Assembly (NCBI RefSeq): GCF_003355155.1
Contig: NZ_CP031320.1
Location: 1,784,369-1,848,368, forward strand
Origin: Streptomyces armeniacus
GTDB lineage: Bacteria; Actinomycetota; Actinomycetes; Streptomycetales; Streptomycetaceae
DNA: 64,000 bases
Direction: 5' to 3'
The notes beneath the pieces were generated by a model, which saw only the letters and a program-made list of their open reading frames with translations, had not been told where the DNA came from and did no database searches. How positions within the stretch are numbered: the first letter of the stretch is position 1; the number at the start of each line of letters is the position of its first letter. Position numbers and translations under genes: made by a program. Of the stretch, positions 14,610-24,320 are shown piece after piece.

Positions 14610-16817
14610 TCAGACCCCGGCAGGCGTACGGTCCGGCTCCTGCACCCGCTCCGGGCCGCCGCCCTCGTCCAGGCCGACCTTGCGGTGCAGCCGCCGCAGC
14701 GCCTTCGGCGCGTACCACGCGTGCCGCCCCAGCAGCCGCATCGCCGCCGGCACCAGCACACCCCGTACGGCGACGGCGTCGATCAGGATGGCCAGGCCGC
14801 TGCCGAGCCCGAACATCTGCAGGAAGCTGACGCTGCTCGTGCCGAAGGCGAAGAAGCTCACGGCGAGCAGCCCCGCGGCCATCGTCACGATCCGGCCGGT
14901 GCGGGACAGGCCGCGGGTGACGGCGGTGACGTTGTCGGCGCCCGCGTCGTTCAGCTCCTTGATCCGGCTGGTGACGAAGACCTCGTAGTCCATGGACAGC
15001 CCGAAGACGATGCAGAACAGCAGCACGGTCATCGAGGTGTCCATCGGCATCGGCGTGAAGCCGAGCAGGTCCGCCAGGTGGCCGTCCTGGAAGAGCCACA
15101 CCATGACGCCGATCGACGCGGTCAGGCTGATCGCGTTGAGCACCAGCGCCCGCAGCGGCTGGATCACGCTCCCGGTGAAGAGGAACAGCAGGATGAAGGT
15201 CGAGAACACCACCATGGCCGCCGCCAGCGGCAGCTGGTCGCCGATCGCCTTCTTGGAGTCGACGAGCCGCGCGTCCGTGCCGCCCACCAGCGTTTCCGTA
15301 CCGCCGGGACCGGCGGTCCCGCGCACCTCGCGGACCAGGTCCTGGGCGGCCGCGGACTTCGACTCGAGGTCGCTGGTGACCGTGATCCGCTGGGCGTCGG
15401 GGCGGCCGAGCGCGGCGTTGGCCGGGCCGGGCCCGGTGGAGCCGGTCGCGGTGTACGTGCCGGTGCTGGCCTGCACCCGTACGACGCCGTCCAGGCCGGC
15501 GAGCGTCTCGGCGTACGGCGCCAGCTGCTCCTTCGCGACCGGGCCGCGGGTGACGACCTGGACCGCGTTCGCGTCGTTGCCGGGGAAGTGGTCCCGTACG
15601 GCGGTCGACACCTCGCGGCTCTGCGCGTCCTCGGGCAGCACCCGCTCGTCCGGGGTGCCGAAGGTGACGCCGAGCAGCGGGCTCGCCGCGAGCAGCAGCA
15701 CGGCCAGCACGGGCAGCGCGGTGAGCGCGGGACGGCGCATCACGACGCCGGCCAGCCGGCCCCAGACGGGCGCGTCGGGCTTCCGTACGGCCTGCGCCCA
15801 GGGCAGCCGCCCGCTGTTGACCCGGTGCCCGAGCACGGCGAGCAGGGCGGGAACGACGATCAGGGCGGCGAGCGCGGCGATGGCGACGACGCCGATCCCG
15901 GCGTAGGCGAAGGAGCGCAGGAAGAACGGGGGGAAGAGCAGCAGCGCGGACAGCGCGGCCACGACAGTGGCGGCGGAGAACGCGATGGTGCGCCCGGCCG
16001 TCCGTACGGTCGTCCGCAGTGCCTCGGCGACCTCGTCGCCCTCGCCGAGGCGTTCGCGGAAGCGGCTGACGAGCAGCAGGCCGTAGTCGATGCCGAGGCC
16101 GAGGCCGAGCGCGGTGGTGAGGTTGATGGCGAAGACGGAGACGTCGGTGATGCTGCCGAGCACGTACAGCTCGGCGAACGTGCCGAGGATCGCGATCAGC
16201 CCGATGGCGAGGGGCAGCAGCGCGGCGACGACGCTGCCGAAGGCGAGGATGAGCAGGATCAGCGTGACGGGCACGGCGATCGTCTCGGCGAGCGCGAGGT
16301 CGCCGGACACCTGGGTGGTGACGTCCTTGTCGAGCGCGGCGGTGCCGCCCGCCTTCACCGTGACGGCGCCGCGGTCGCCGCTCCACTCGTCGATGACGCT
16401 CTCGGCGCGTTCGGCGAGGTTCGTGCTGCCGCCCTCGACATGGGCCATGACGAGGGCCTGGTTCCCGTCCTCGGAGGTGAGGGCGGAGCCGCCGGCGTCC
16501 CAGTAGGACACGACGTTCGTCACGTGCGGCGTGTCCTTGACCCCCGCGGTGAGCTCCCGGCCGGCCTGTTCGGCGCCGGGGGAGTCGAGGCCGTTGTCGG
16601 CGCGTACGAGGAGTACGAGGTTGGTGTCGCCGCCGAACTTGTCGTCGATGAGCTTCTGGGCGCGGCTGGAGGGTGCGTCGGGGTCCTCGAAGCCCCCGGC
16701 CTGGAGTTTTCCGAAGGCACCGAAGCCGACGGCGCCCATGGCGACCACGGCGACGAGAGTGAGGAGCAGCAGTGCTCGGGCGCGGCGCAGGGCCAGCTCG
16801 GCTATGCGGTGCAACAT
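14610..16817 (-). CDS. MMPL/RND family transporter
   Basis: 735 residues with the MMPL layout: TM1, a large extracytoplasmic loop (about 35-165), TM2-6, a second loop (about 395-540), then TM7-12. Conserved inner-membrane motifs include GLGLGIDYGLLLVSRFRE (TM4-5) and VFGLSMDYEVFVTSRIKEL (late TM block), where GxxxDY and SMDYE carry the proton-relay residues. Likely substrates are lipids or hydrophobic toxins. It is divergent from a TetR regulator, with two operators in the gap, so expression is probably de-repressed by a ligand. A frame-shifted 790-codon reading over the same bases is a shadow. Confidence 0.93.
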   Translation of the reverse strand: MLHRIAELALRRARALLLLTLVAVVAMGAVGFGAFGKLQAGGFEDPDAPSSRAQKLIDDKFGGDTNLVLLVRADNGLDSPGAEQAGRELTAGVKDTPHVTNVVSYWDAGGSALTSEDGNQALVMAHVEGGSTNLAERAESVIDEWSGDRGAVTVKAGGTAALDKDVTTQVSGDLALAETIAVPVTLILLILAFGSVVAALLPLAIGLIAILGTFAELYVLGSITDVSVFAINLTTALGLGLGIDYGLLLVSRFRERLGEGDEVAEALRTTVRTAGRTIAFSAATVVAALSALLLFPPFFLRSFAYAGIGVVAIAALAALIVVPALLAVLGHRVNSGRLPWAQAVRKPDAPVWGRLAGVVMRRPALTALPVLAVLLLAASPLLGVTFGTPDERVLPEDAQSREVSTAVRDHFPGNDANAVQVVTRGPVAKEQLAPYAETLAGLDGVVRVQASTGTYTATGSTGPGPANAALGRPDAQRITVTSDLESKSAAAQDLVREVRGTAGPGGTETLVGGTDARLVDSKKAIGDQLPLAAAMVVFSTFILLFLFTGSVIQPLRALVLNAISLTASIGVMVWLFQDGHLADLLGFTPMPMDTSMTVLLFCIVFGLSMDYEVFVTSRIKELNDAGADNVTAVTRGLSRTGRIVTMAAGLLAVSFFAFGTSSVSFLQMFGLGSGLAILIDAVAVRGVLVPAAMRLLGRHAWYAPKALRRLHRKVGLDEGGGPERVQEPDRTPAGV

Positions 16818-16830
16818 GGCGATCCCCTTG

Positions 16831-16851
16831 GATGTTTACAGCGTCAACATC
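16831..16851. promoter_or_regulatory. TetR operator 1 (proximal to MMPL gene)
   Basis: Half-sites GATGTTTAC and GTCAACATC are inverted around a 3-base AGC spacer, 8 of 9 positions symmetric. It lies 14 bases upstream of the MMPL start codon, where bound repressor would block transcription. Confidence 0.7.
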
Positions 16852-16865
16852 CAACGTAAGCGGGG

Positions 16866-16886
16866 AATGTTAATAGTGTCAACATC
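16866..16886. promoter_or_regulatory. TetR operator 2 (proximal to tetR)
   Basis: A second copy, AATGTTAAT and GTCAACATC around AGT, 35 bases centre to centre from the first. It lies 16 bases upstream of the tetR ATG, suggesting autoregulation as well as control of the MMPL gene. Confidence 0.68.
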
Positions 16887-16901
16887 GGGCAGGATAGAGG
16901 C

Positions 16902-17564
16902 ATGGAGGACATCTCTGCGCCCACGGCAGGCAAGGGCCGCTACCACCACGGCGACCTGCGCAACGCACTCATCGACGCCGCCGTCGGACTGGCACGGGCC
17001 GGCGGCCCGGACGCGGTGGTGCTGCGCGCCGCCGCCCGCCAGGTCGGCGTCTCGCCCACCGCGGCGTACCGGCACTTCGCCGGGCAGAGCGACCTGCTGT
17101 TCGCCGTCAAGACCGTCGGCCAGCAGATGCTCGCCGAGCGGATGGAGGGCGCGGCCGGCTCGGTGCCCGGTGAGCCCGACGAGGGCGTGGAGGAGCGCGT
17201 GCTGGCCATGGGCAAGGGCTACATCGGCTTCGCGCTGGACGAACCCGGCCTGTTCCGGTCGGCGTTCTGCAACACCCCGGACCTCGCGATGGGGCTCAGC
17301 GACGAGGGTGTGCCGCAGCCCGCGTCCGGCGAGCACCAGTTCCGCTCCTTCGAACTGCTCATCGGGATCCTGGACGGCCTGGTCGCCTCGGGGCTCATGC
17401 CGCCCGCCCGCCGACCGGGTGCCGAGGTCGCCGCCTGGTCGCTGGTGCACGGGCTGGCCATGCTGATCCTGGACGGCCCGTTCTCGCTGCTGCCGGACGA
17501 TCAGCGGGACGCCGCGGTCGACCGCGCGCTGCGCACGCTCGTCGCCGGATTCACCGCGCCCTGA
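16902..17564 (+). CDS. TetR/AcrR family transcriptional repressor
   Basis: 220 residues. The N-terminal helix-turn-helix (about 15-65) includes YHHGDLRNALIDAAV and VGVSPTAAYRHFAGQSDLL, the usual recognition helix. The C-terminal ligand domain resembles the TetR_C_33-like group (YIGFALDEPGLFRSAF). It most likely represses the divergent MMPL transporter and itself through the paired operators in the 84-base gap. The inducing ligand is unknown. Confidence 0.92.
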   Translation: MEDISAPTAGKGRYHHGDLRNALIDAAVGLARAGGPDAVVLRAAARQVGVSPTAAYRHFAGQSDLLFAVKTVGQQMLAERMEGAAGSVPGEPDEGVEERVLAMGKGYIGFALDEPGLFRSAFCNTPDLAMGLSDEGVPQPASGEHQFRSFELLIGILDGLVASGLMPPARRPGAEVAAWSLVHGLAMLILDGPFSLLPDDQRDAAVDRALRTLVAGFTAP

Positions 17565-17786
17565 CGGGCCGCCAAGTGCCCGCACTCCGCCCGTACTCGC
17601 ACATGAAGTCGATGTACGGCGTAAGCTGTAGCGGTGCCGATGAGCGGCAATTCGGGCGCCAAGCGGGCCCGCCCGGGCCCGTCAGCACCCAGCCGCGCAG
17701 GTCAGCCCGCGCGGCGTGTCCGAAATCTCTGTCCCGGGGCAACGGTGTAGAAACGGAGATGTGACGGCAATGGCTCCTGGCAGCAC

Positions 17787-18704
17787 GTGGTGACCGCGGA
17801 CGCGGACGCGCACGCGCATACGGTGCTCGCCAAGGCCGCCGGCGAGAACTTCCCGGTGGCCCCCCGCTTTCTGCCGCGCGCATGGCGGGACGATCTGATG
17901 GCCGTCTACGGCTTCGCGCGCCTCGTCGACGACATCGGCGACGGCGATCTCGCCCCCGGCGGCCGCGACGCCGCGTACCTCGGCGTCGGCCCGGGCCAGG
18001 CCGCCGACCGGCTCGCCCTGCTCGACGCCTTCGAGGCCGATCTCCACCGCGCCTTCCGTGTCGCCGAGGGCAGCGGGCCCAGCGCCGCGCCCGGCCACCC
18101 GCTGCTGGCCGCGCTCGTGCCCGCCGTACGGCGGCACCGGCTCGGCCCGGCGCCGTTCCTCGGCCTGATCGAGGCCAACCGCCAGGACCAGAAGGTGCTC
18201 CGCTACGCGACGTACGAGCAGCTCGCCGGATACTGCGAGCTGTCCGCCAACCCCGTCGGCCGGCTCGTGCTGTCCGTCACCGGCACCGCCACCCCCGAAC
18301 GCGTACGCCGCTCCGACGCCGTCTGCACCGGGCTGCAGATCGTCGAGCACCTCCAGGACGTGGCCGAGGACCTGGCGCGCGGCCGCGTCTATCTGCCCGC
18401 GCAGGACATGGCGCGCTTCTCCGTCCGCGAGTCCGACCTCGCCGCGCCCACCGCCAACGCCTCCGTGCGCACCCTGATCGCCTTCGAGTCCGAACGCGCG
18501 CACCGCCTGCTGGACGAGGGCCTGCCCCTCGTACGCAGCGTCGGCGGCCGGCTCCGGCTGCTGCTCGCCGGGTTCGTCGGCGGCGGGCGCGCCGCGCTGA
18601 GGGCCATCCGCGCCGCGGGGTACGACGTACTGCCCGGACCTCCCGAACCCACCAAGCGCGGGCTGCTGCGCGAGGCGGGCATGGCACTGCGAAGAGAGGG
18701 GTGA
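17787..18704 (+). CDS. hpnC: squalene synthase HpnC
   Basis: 305 residues of the trans-isoprenyl diphosphate synthase (squalene/phytoene synthase) fold. First aspartate motif VDDIGDGD (about 47-54) and second motif EHLQDVAEDLARGRVYLP (about 187-204). HpnC works with HpnD and HpnE to make squalene from farnesyl diphosphate through presqualene diphosphate and hydroxysqualene; HpnC performs the rearrangement to hydroxysqualene. It starts at GTG 17787, opens the hopanoid operon, and overlaps hpnD by GTGA. The 222-base gap upstream should hold the operon promoter, but I could not fix a convincing -10/-35 pair. Confidence 0.93.
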   Translation: MVTADADAHAHTVLAKAAGENFPVAPRFLPRAWRDDLMAVYGFARLVDDIGDGDLAPGGRDAAYLGVGPGQAADRLALLDAFEADLHRAFRVAEGSGPSAAPGHPLLAALVPAVRRHRLGPAPFLGLIEANRQDQKVLRYATYEQLAGYCELSANPVGRLVLSVTGTATPERVRRSDAVCTGLQIVEHLQDVAEDLARGRVYLPAQDMARFSVRESDLAAPTANASVRTLIAFESERAHRLLDEGLPLVRSVGGRLRLLLAGFVGGGRAALRAIRAAGYDVLPGPPEPTKRGLLREAGMALRREG

Positions 18705-19681
18705 CCCCGACCGTGGTCAGAACCCGGCCCGAGCGGCAGGTGTCCCCGCCGGTACTCGCCGCCTACGGCTACTGCGAGACCGTCACGGGACAGCAGGCCC
18801 GCAACTTCGCCTACGGCATCCGCCTGCTCCCGGCCGGCAAGCGCCGCGCGATGAGCGCGCTCTACGCCTTCTCGCGGCGCGTCGACGACATCGGGGACGG
18901 GGATCTGGGGCCCGCGGACAAGGAGGCCCGGCTCGCGGACACCAGGGAACTGCTCGCACGCGTACGGGACGGCCAGGTGTCCGAGGAGGACACCGACCCC
19001 GTCGCCGTGGCCCTCAGCCATGCCGCGCGCCGCTTTCCGATCCCGCTCGGCGCCCTCGACGAGGTCATCGACGGGGTGCTGATGGACGTGCACGGGCAGC
19101 GCTACGAGACCTGGGCGGAGCTGCGCGCGTACTGCCGCTGCGTCGCCGGCGCGATCGGACGGCTGTCGCTCGGCGTCTTCGGGACCGCCGGGAGCGCGGG
19201 CGCGCGGGACACCACCCGCGCCGCCGAGTACGCCGATACTCTCGGCCTCGCGCTCCAACTCACCAATATCCTCCGGGATGTCCGGGAAGACGCAGGCAAC
19301 GGACGCGTCTATCTGCCCACCGAGGATCTCGACAAGTTCGGCTGCTCCGCCGGCTTCCACCACGAGACCCCGCCACCCGGCGCCGACTTCGCCGGCCTGG
19401 TGCACTTCGAGGCGCGGCGTGCCCGCGCCCTGTTCGAGGAGGGGTTCACGCTGCTGCCCATGCTCGACCGCCGGTCCGGCGCCTGTGTCGCCGCCATGGC
19501 CGGGATCTACCGAAGGCTGCTCGAACGGATCGCCCACGACCCGCAGGCGGTGCTGCGCGGCCGCGTGTCGCTGCCCGTCCGCGAGAAGGCGTACGTCGCG
19601 GCGCGCGGGCTCGCCGGACTGGACGCGCGGCACGCCGCCCGGCGCACCGCGCGCCGCGCCCCGCGCGGGAGGACCGCGTGA
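18701..19681 (+). CDS. hpnD: presqualene diphosphate synthase HpnD
   Basis: 326 residues. Two aspartate-rich motifs are clear: RRVDDIGDGD (about 58-67) and LTNILRDVREDAGNGRVYLP (about 186-205). The substrate-binding YCRCVAGAIGRLSLGVFG lies between them. It condenses two farnesyl diphosphates to presqualene diphosphate. GTG 18701 follows GAGAGGG and overlaps the hpnC stop. The C terminus is Arg-rich. A longer frame reaching back to 17,882 is an out-of-frame reading through hpnC. Confidence 0.93.
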   Translation: MTPTVVRTRPERQVSPPVLAAYGYCETVTGQQARNFAYGIRLLPAGKRRAMSALYAFSRRVDDIGDGDLGPADKEARLADTRELLARVRDGQVSEEDTDPVAVALSHAARRFPIPLGALDEVIDGVLMDVHGQRYETWAELRAYCRCVAGAIGRLSLGVFGTAGSAGARDTTRAAEYADTLGLALQLTNILRDVREDAGNGRVYLPTEDLDKFGCSAGFHHETPPPGADFAGLVHFEARRARALFEEGFTLLPMLDRRSGACVAAMAGIYRRLLERIAHDPQAVLRGRVSLPVREKAYVAARGLAGLDARHAARRTARRAPRGRTA

Positions 19682-21138
19682 CGGCCCCGGAGACGCGGCC
19701 CGCGCGGACGCGGCGCGCCGCACGCCCCGTCGTCGTGATCGGCGGCGGGCTGGCGGGCACCACCGCGGCGCTGCGGCTGGCCGACGCCGGGCTGGAGGTG
19801 ACGCTTCTGGAGTCGCGCCCGCGGCTGGGCGGCCTTGCGTTCTCCTTCCGCCGCGACTCGCCGGCCGGCGCGCTCACCGTCGACAACGGGCAGCACGTAC
19901 ACCTGCGCTGCTGCACCGCGTACCAGTGGTTCCTGCGCCGTGTCGGTGCCACCGAACTGGCGCCGCTGCAGCGCCGGCTGGACGTGCCAGTCCTGGACGC
20001 GGCGGCGGGCCGGCTCGGCCGGCTGCGGCGTACGGGGCTGCCCGTGCCGCTGCACCTGGCCGCCGGGCTCGCCACGTACCCGCACCTGTCGCTCGCCGAA
20101 CGCGCCGCCGTCGGGCGCGCCGCGCTCGCCATGAAACGGCTCGACCCGGCCGACCCGGCCCTGGACGGCACCGACTTCGCGAGCTGGCTGCACCGGCACG
20201 GCCAGTCCGCCCGTTCCGTCGAGGCGCTGTGGGAGCTCGTCGGCGTGCCCACGCTCAACGCCCGCGCCGCCGACTCCTCCATGGGCCTCGCCGCCAAGGT
20301 CTTCAAGACCGGGCTGCTCACCACCCCCGGCGGCGCCGACATCGGCGTGTCCCATGCCCCGCTCGGCGACCTGCACGACATCCTCGCCCGCGCCGAACTG
20401 GAGCGGGCGGGCGTACGCACCATGCTGCAGACCCGTGCCCGCGGCATCGCGCCCGCACCGTACGGCGGCTGGCGCGTGACCGCAGACCGCCGTACGGCAC
20501 AGACGCGCGAACAGCCCGAGGAACTGGACGCCGGCACCGTCGTGCTGGCCGTCCCGCAGGGCGAGGCGCACCGGCTGGTGCCGGACGGCGCGCTGCCCGA
20601 CAAGGACCGGCTGCTGCGGATCGGCGACGCGCCGATCCTCAACATCCACGTCGTGTACGACCGCAGGGTGCTGCGCCGCCCCTTCTTCACCGCGTTGGGC
20701 TCCCCGGTGCAGTGGGTCTTCGACCGTACGGTCCCCTCCGGGCTCACCGGCGGCGGCCAGTACCTCGCGCTGTCCCAGTCCGCCGCGGCCGGCGAGATCG
20801 ACACGCCGGTCGCCGAGCTGCGCCGCCGCTACCTCCGCGAGCTGGCGCGGCTCCTGCCCGCCGCGCGCGGCGCGAACGTGGTGGACTTCTTCGTGACCAG
20901 GGAGCGGACAGCGACGTTCGCTCCCGACCCGGGGGTGGGGCGGCTCCGGCCGCCCGCCCGCACCGGGCTGCCGGGTGTCCTCCTCGCCGGGGCGTGGACC
21001 GACACCGGCTGGCCCGCGACCATGGAGAGCGCTGTGCGCAGTGGCATCACCGCCGCCAGGGAAGCGCTCGGCAGTACAGGCCGTGCGCATGACGACGAAC
21101 CACCGCACGGTACGGAAAGAAGGGCAGCGGCGGCATGA
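19678..21138 (+). CDS. hpnE: hydroxysqualene dehydroxylase HpnE
   Basis: A 486-residue FAD-dependent amine-oxidase-fold enzyme. The dinucleotide-binding motif VVIGGGLAGTTAALRLADAG is at about residues 19-38. The FAD-contact end is LPGVLLAGAWTDTGWPATMESAV. It reductively removes the hydroxyl of hydroxysqualene to give squalene, the last step of the HpnCDE route. GTG 19678 overlaps the hpnD stop by 4 bases. Confidence 0.93.
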   Translation: MTAPETRPARTRRAARPVVVIGGGLAGTTAALRLADAGLEVTLLESRPRLGGLAFSFRRDSPAGALTVDNGQHVHLRCCTAYQWFLRRVGATELAPLQRRLDVPVLDAAAGRLGRLRRTGLPVPLHLAAGLATYPHLSLAERAAVGRAALAMKRLDPADPALDGTDFASWLHRHGQSARSVEALWELVGVPTLNARAADSSMGLAAKVFKTGLLTTPGGADIGVSHAPLGDLHDILARAELERAGVRTMLQTRARGIAPAPYGGWRVTADRRTAQTREQPEELDAGTVVLAVPQGEAHRLVPDGALPDKDRLLRIGDAPILNIHVVYDRRVLRRPFFTALGSPVQWVFDRTVPSGLTGGGQYLALSQSAAAGEIDTPVAELRRRYLRELARLLPAARGANVVDFFVTRERTATFAPDPGVGRLRPPARTGLPGVLLAGAWTDTGWPATMESAVRSGITAAREALGSTGRAHDDEPPHGTERRAAAA

Positions 21139-22244
21139 ACGGCAGCACAGAACGAGGAGCTCCGGTGAACACGGCAAGTCCGGCGCGGCAGCGCCCCGCG
21201 AGCGACTCCGCGCGCGTCACCGCCCTGCTGGAGCGGGGCCGTACGCTCGCCACCCCGGTGCTCCGCGCCGCCGTGGACCGGCTCGCGCCGCCCATGGACA
21301 CGGTCGCCGCGTACCACTTCGGCTGGATCGACGCCGAGGGCCGGCCCTCCGACGCGGACGGCGGCAAGGCCGTACGCCCCGCGCTCGCCCTGGTCTCCGC
21401 GGAGGCCGCCGGCGCGGCGCCCGAGACGGGCGTGCCGGGGGCCGTCGCCGTCGAACTCGTACACAACTTCTCGCTCCTGCACGACGACCTGATGGACGGC
21501 GACGAGCAGCGCCGCCACCGCGACACCGTGTGGAAGGTGCACGGGCCCGCGCAGGCCATCCTCGTCGGCGACGCCCTGTTCGCCCTCGCCAACGAAATAC
21601 TCCTCGAACTCGGCACCGCCGACGCCGGACGCGCCACCCGCCGCCTCACCGCCGCCACCCGCAAGCTGATCGACGGGCAGGCGCAGGACATCAGCTACGA
21701 GCACCGCGAGCGCGTCACCGTCGACGAGTGCCTGGAGATGGAGGGCAACAAGACGGGCGCGCTACTCGCCTGCGCCACCTCCATCGGCGCGGTGCTCGGC
21801 GGCGCGGACGAGCGTACGGCCGACGCGCTGGAGGCGTACGGCTTCCATCTGGGCCTGTCGTTCCAGGCGGTGGACGACCTGCTCGGCGTGTGGGGCGACC
21901 CGGAGTCCACCGGCAAGCCGACGTGGAGCGACCTGCGGCAGCGTAAAAAGTCGCTGCCCGTCGTCGCCGCGCTCGCCGCGGGCGGCCCGGCCGCCGAACG
22001 CCTCGCCGACCTGATGGCGGCGGACGTGAAGAAGACCCAGCGGGAGTTCGAGGACTTCGACGAGACGGAGTTCGCGGCACGCGCCGCGCTCATCGAGGAG
22101 GCGGGCGGCCGGGAGGCCACCTCCGGCATCGCCCGCGTACAGCACAACAAGGCACTGGAGGCGCTCGACGGGATCGACATGCCCGGCACGGTGCGCGACG
22201 AGCTGGTCGCGCTCGCGGACTTCGTCGTCGTACGGCAGCGGTGA
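21135..22244 (+). CDS. polyprenyl (farnesyl/geranylgeranyl) diphosphate synthase
   Basis: 369 residues. First aspartate-rich motif LLHDDLMDGDEQRR (about 115-128) and second AVDDLLGVWGDP (about 245-256), with GKAVRPALAL for the diphosphate-binding Arg. In the hopanoid operon it presumably makes farnesyl diphosphate for HpnD; chain length cannot be settled from sequence alone. ATG 21135 overlaps the hpnE stop, while GTG 21165 has a better ribosome-binding site (GAGGAG, 6-base spacing), so the true N terminus may be ten residues shorter. Confidence 0.9.
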   Translation: MNGSTERGAPVNTASPARQRPASDSARVTALLERGRTLATPVLRAAVDRLAPPMDTVAAYHFGWIDAEGRPSDADGGKAVRPALALVSAEAAGAAPETGVPGAVAVELVHNFSLLHDDLMDGDEQRRHRDTVWKVHGPAQAILVGDALFALANEILLELGTADAGRATRRLTAATRKLIDGQAQDISYEHRERVTVDECLEMEGNKTGALLACATSIGAVLGGADERTADALEAYGFHLGLSFQAVDDLLGVWGDPESTGKPTWSDLRQRKKSLPVVAALAAGGPAAERLADLMAADVKKTQREFEDFDETEFAARAALIEEAGGREATSGIARVQHNKALEALDGIDMPGTVRDELVALADFVVVRQR

Positions 22245-22316
22245 CGTAACGCATACGGCGCTGCTGCCGTTACGGCGGTGCACGGCTCGCACAGCGGACA
22301 CGCGGAAGGGGAAGCG

Positions 22317-24320
22317 ATGACAGCCACAGCCGACGGCAGCACCGGGGCGGTTCCGCCCCGTGTACGCGCCGAGGAACGGGACGGCGCCCCCGGCATCCGG
22401 ACCGGCACCGGAGAGCAGGACGGCCCCCGCGCGCTCGCCGAGCGCACCAGCGCCCGCGCGGTGGAGCACCTGCTCGTGCGCCAGCACGACGAGGGCTGGT
22501 GGAAGGGCGACCTGGAGACGAACGTCACCATGGACGCCGAGGACCTGCTGCTGCGCGAGTTCCTGGGCATCCGGGACGAGCACACCACCGCGGCCGCCGC
22601 CCGCTTCATCCGCTCCGAACAGCGCCCGGACGGCACCTGGGCCACCTTCCACGGCGGGCCCGGCGAACTGTCCACGACCATCGAGGCGTACGTCGCCCTC
22701 CGGCTCGCCGGCGACGAGCCGGACGCGCCGCACATGGCGGCGGCCTCCGCCTGGGTACGGGAGCACGGCGGGGTCGCCGGGAGCCGGGTGTTCACCCGGA
22801 TCTGGCTCGCGCTGTTCGGCTGGTGGCGCTGGGCGGACCTGCCGGAACTCCCGCCGGAGATCATCTACTTCCCGAAGTGGTTCCCGCTCAACATCTACGA
22901 CTTCGGCTGCTGGGCCCGCCAGACCATCGTCCCGCTCACCGTGGTCTCCGCCCACCGCCCGGTGCATCCGGCGCCGTTCGCCCTCGAAGAGCTGCACCGC
23001 GACCCGGCGTGCCCCAATCCGCCGCGCCCCCGGGCCGCGGCGAACACCTGGGACGGCGTGTTCCAGCGGCTGGACGCGGCGCTGCACACGTACCGGAGGT
23101 TCGCCGTACGCCGCCTGCGCCGCGCCGCGCTGCGGGACGCCTCCCGCTGGATCATCGAACGGCAGGAGAACGACGGCTGCTGGGGCGGAATCCAGCCACC
23201 CGCCGTCTACTCGATCATCGCCCTGTGGCTCCTCGGCTACGACCTGGACCACCCCGTCATCCGCGCCGGCCTGGAGTCCCTGGACCGCTTCGCGGTCTGG
23301 CGCGACGACGGAAGCAGGATGATCGAGGCGTGCCAGTCCCCGGTCTGGGACACCTGCCTGGCCACCATCGCCCTCGCCGACGCCGGCCTGCCCGAGGACC
23401 ACCCGGCGCTCGTCAAGGCCGCCGACTGGATGCTCGGCGAGCAGGTCGTACGGCCCGGCGACTGGTCCGTACGGCGGCCCGGACTGCCGCCGGGCGGCTG
23501 GGCGTTCGAGTTCCACAACGACAACTACCCCGACATCGACGACACCGCCGAGGTCGTCCTCGCCCTGAACCGGGTGCGGCACGCCGACCCCGTACGCGTG
23601 GACGGGGCGCTGCGGCGGGCCATCCGCTGGACCCTGGGCATGCAGTCCAGGAACGGGGCGTGGGGCGCGTTCGACGTCGACAACACCAGCCCGTTCCCCA
23701 ACCGGCTGCCGTTCTGCGACTTCGGCGAGGTCATCGACCCGCCCTCGGCCGACGTCACCGCCCACGTGGTGGAGATGCTGTCTCACAACGGCCACCGCAA
23801 CCACCCGGCGAACCGGCGCGCCCTCGCCTGGCTGCTGTCCGAACAGGAGGAGAACGGCGCCTGGTTCGGCCGCTGGGGCGTCAACTACCTGTACGGCACC
23901 GGCTCGGTGGTCCCCGCGCTCGTGGCGGCCGGGCTGCCCGCGTCGCACTCGTCCGTACGGCGCGCGGTGAGCTGGCTGGAGAGCGTCCAGAACGAGGACG
24001 GCGGCTGGGGCGAGGACCTGCGCTCGTACCGCGACCCGGAGTGGATCGCCCGCGGCGAGTCCACGGCCTCGCAGACCGCGTGGGCGCTGCTCGCGCTGCT
24101 GGCGGCGGGGGAGCGGAACACCAAGGCCGTCGAGCGCGGCATCGGCTTCCTCGCGCGCACGCAGCGCGAGGACGGCGCATGGGACGAGCCGTACTTCACC
24201 GGCACCGGCTTCCCCTGGGACTTCTCCATCAACTACCACCTGTACCGGATGGTCTTCCCCGTCACCGCGCTCGGCCGCTACCTGCGGGACGGCGTCGGGC
24301 GCGGCGGCCGGGACAGCTGA
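22317..24320 (+). CDS. shc: squalene-hopene cyclase
   Basis: A 667-residue class II triterpene cyclase. The proton-donating aspartate motif is DIDD, in NDNYPDIDDTAEVVLALN. Several QW repeats are visible: RQENDGCWG, QSRNGAWGAFD, EQEENGAWFGRWG, QNEDGGWGEDL and TQREDGAWDEPYFTG. It cyclises squalene to hop-22(29)-ene and hopanol at the membrane. Length fits bacterial SHCs (about 630-680). ATG 22317 follows GGAAGGGGAAG. Its stop overlaps the hpnG start by one base. Confidence 0.96.
   Translation: MTATADGSTGAVPPRVRAEERDGAPGIRTGTGEQDGPRALAERTSARAVEHLLVRQHDEGWWKGDLETNVTMDAEDLLLREFLGIRDEHTTAAAARFIRSEQRPDGTWATFHGGPGELSTTIEAYVALRLAGDEPDAPHMAAASAWVREHGGVAGSRVFTRIWLALFGWWRWADLPELPPEIIYFPKWFPLNIYDFGCWARQTIVPLTVVSAHRPVHPAPFALEELHRDPACPNPPRPRAAANTWDGVFQRLDAALHTYRRFAVRRLRRAALRDASRWIIERQENDGCWGGIQPPAVYSIIALWLLGYDLDHPVIRAGLESLDRFAVWRDDGSRMIEACQSPVWDTCLATIALADAGLPEDHPALVKAADWMLGEQVVRPGDWSVRRPGLPPGGWAFEFHNDNYPDIDDTAEVVLALNRVRHADPVRVDGALRRAIRWTLGMQSRNGAWGAFDVDNTSPFPNRLPFCDFGEVIDPPSADVTAHVVEMLSHNGHRNHPANRRALAWLLSEQEENGAWFGRWGVNYLYGTGSVVPALVAAGLPASHSSVRRAVSWLESVQNEDGGWGEDLRSYRDPEWIARGESTASQTAWALLALLAAGERNTKAVERGIGFLARTQREDGAWDEPYFTGTGFPWDFSINYHLYRMVFPVTALGRYLRDGVGRGGRDS

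Noticed and set aside
14482..16854. A 790-codon frame over the MMPL gene
   Set aside because: It is a frame-shifted Arg/His-rich reading of the MMPL coding sequence and extends through the terminator.
17565..17786. A defined promoter for the hopanoid operon
   Set aside because: TAAGCT and other weak boxes can be drawn, but no pair with acceptable spacing and match stands out.
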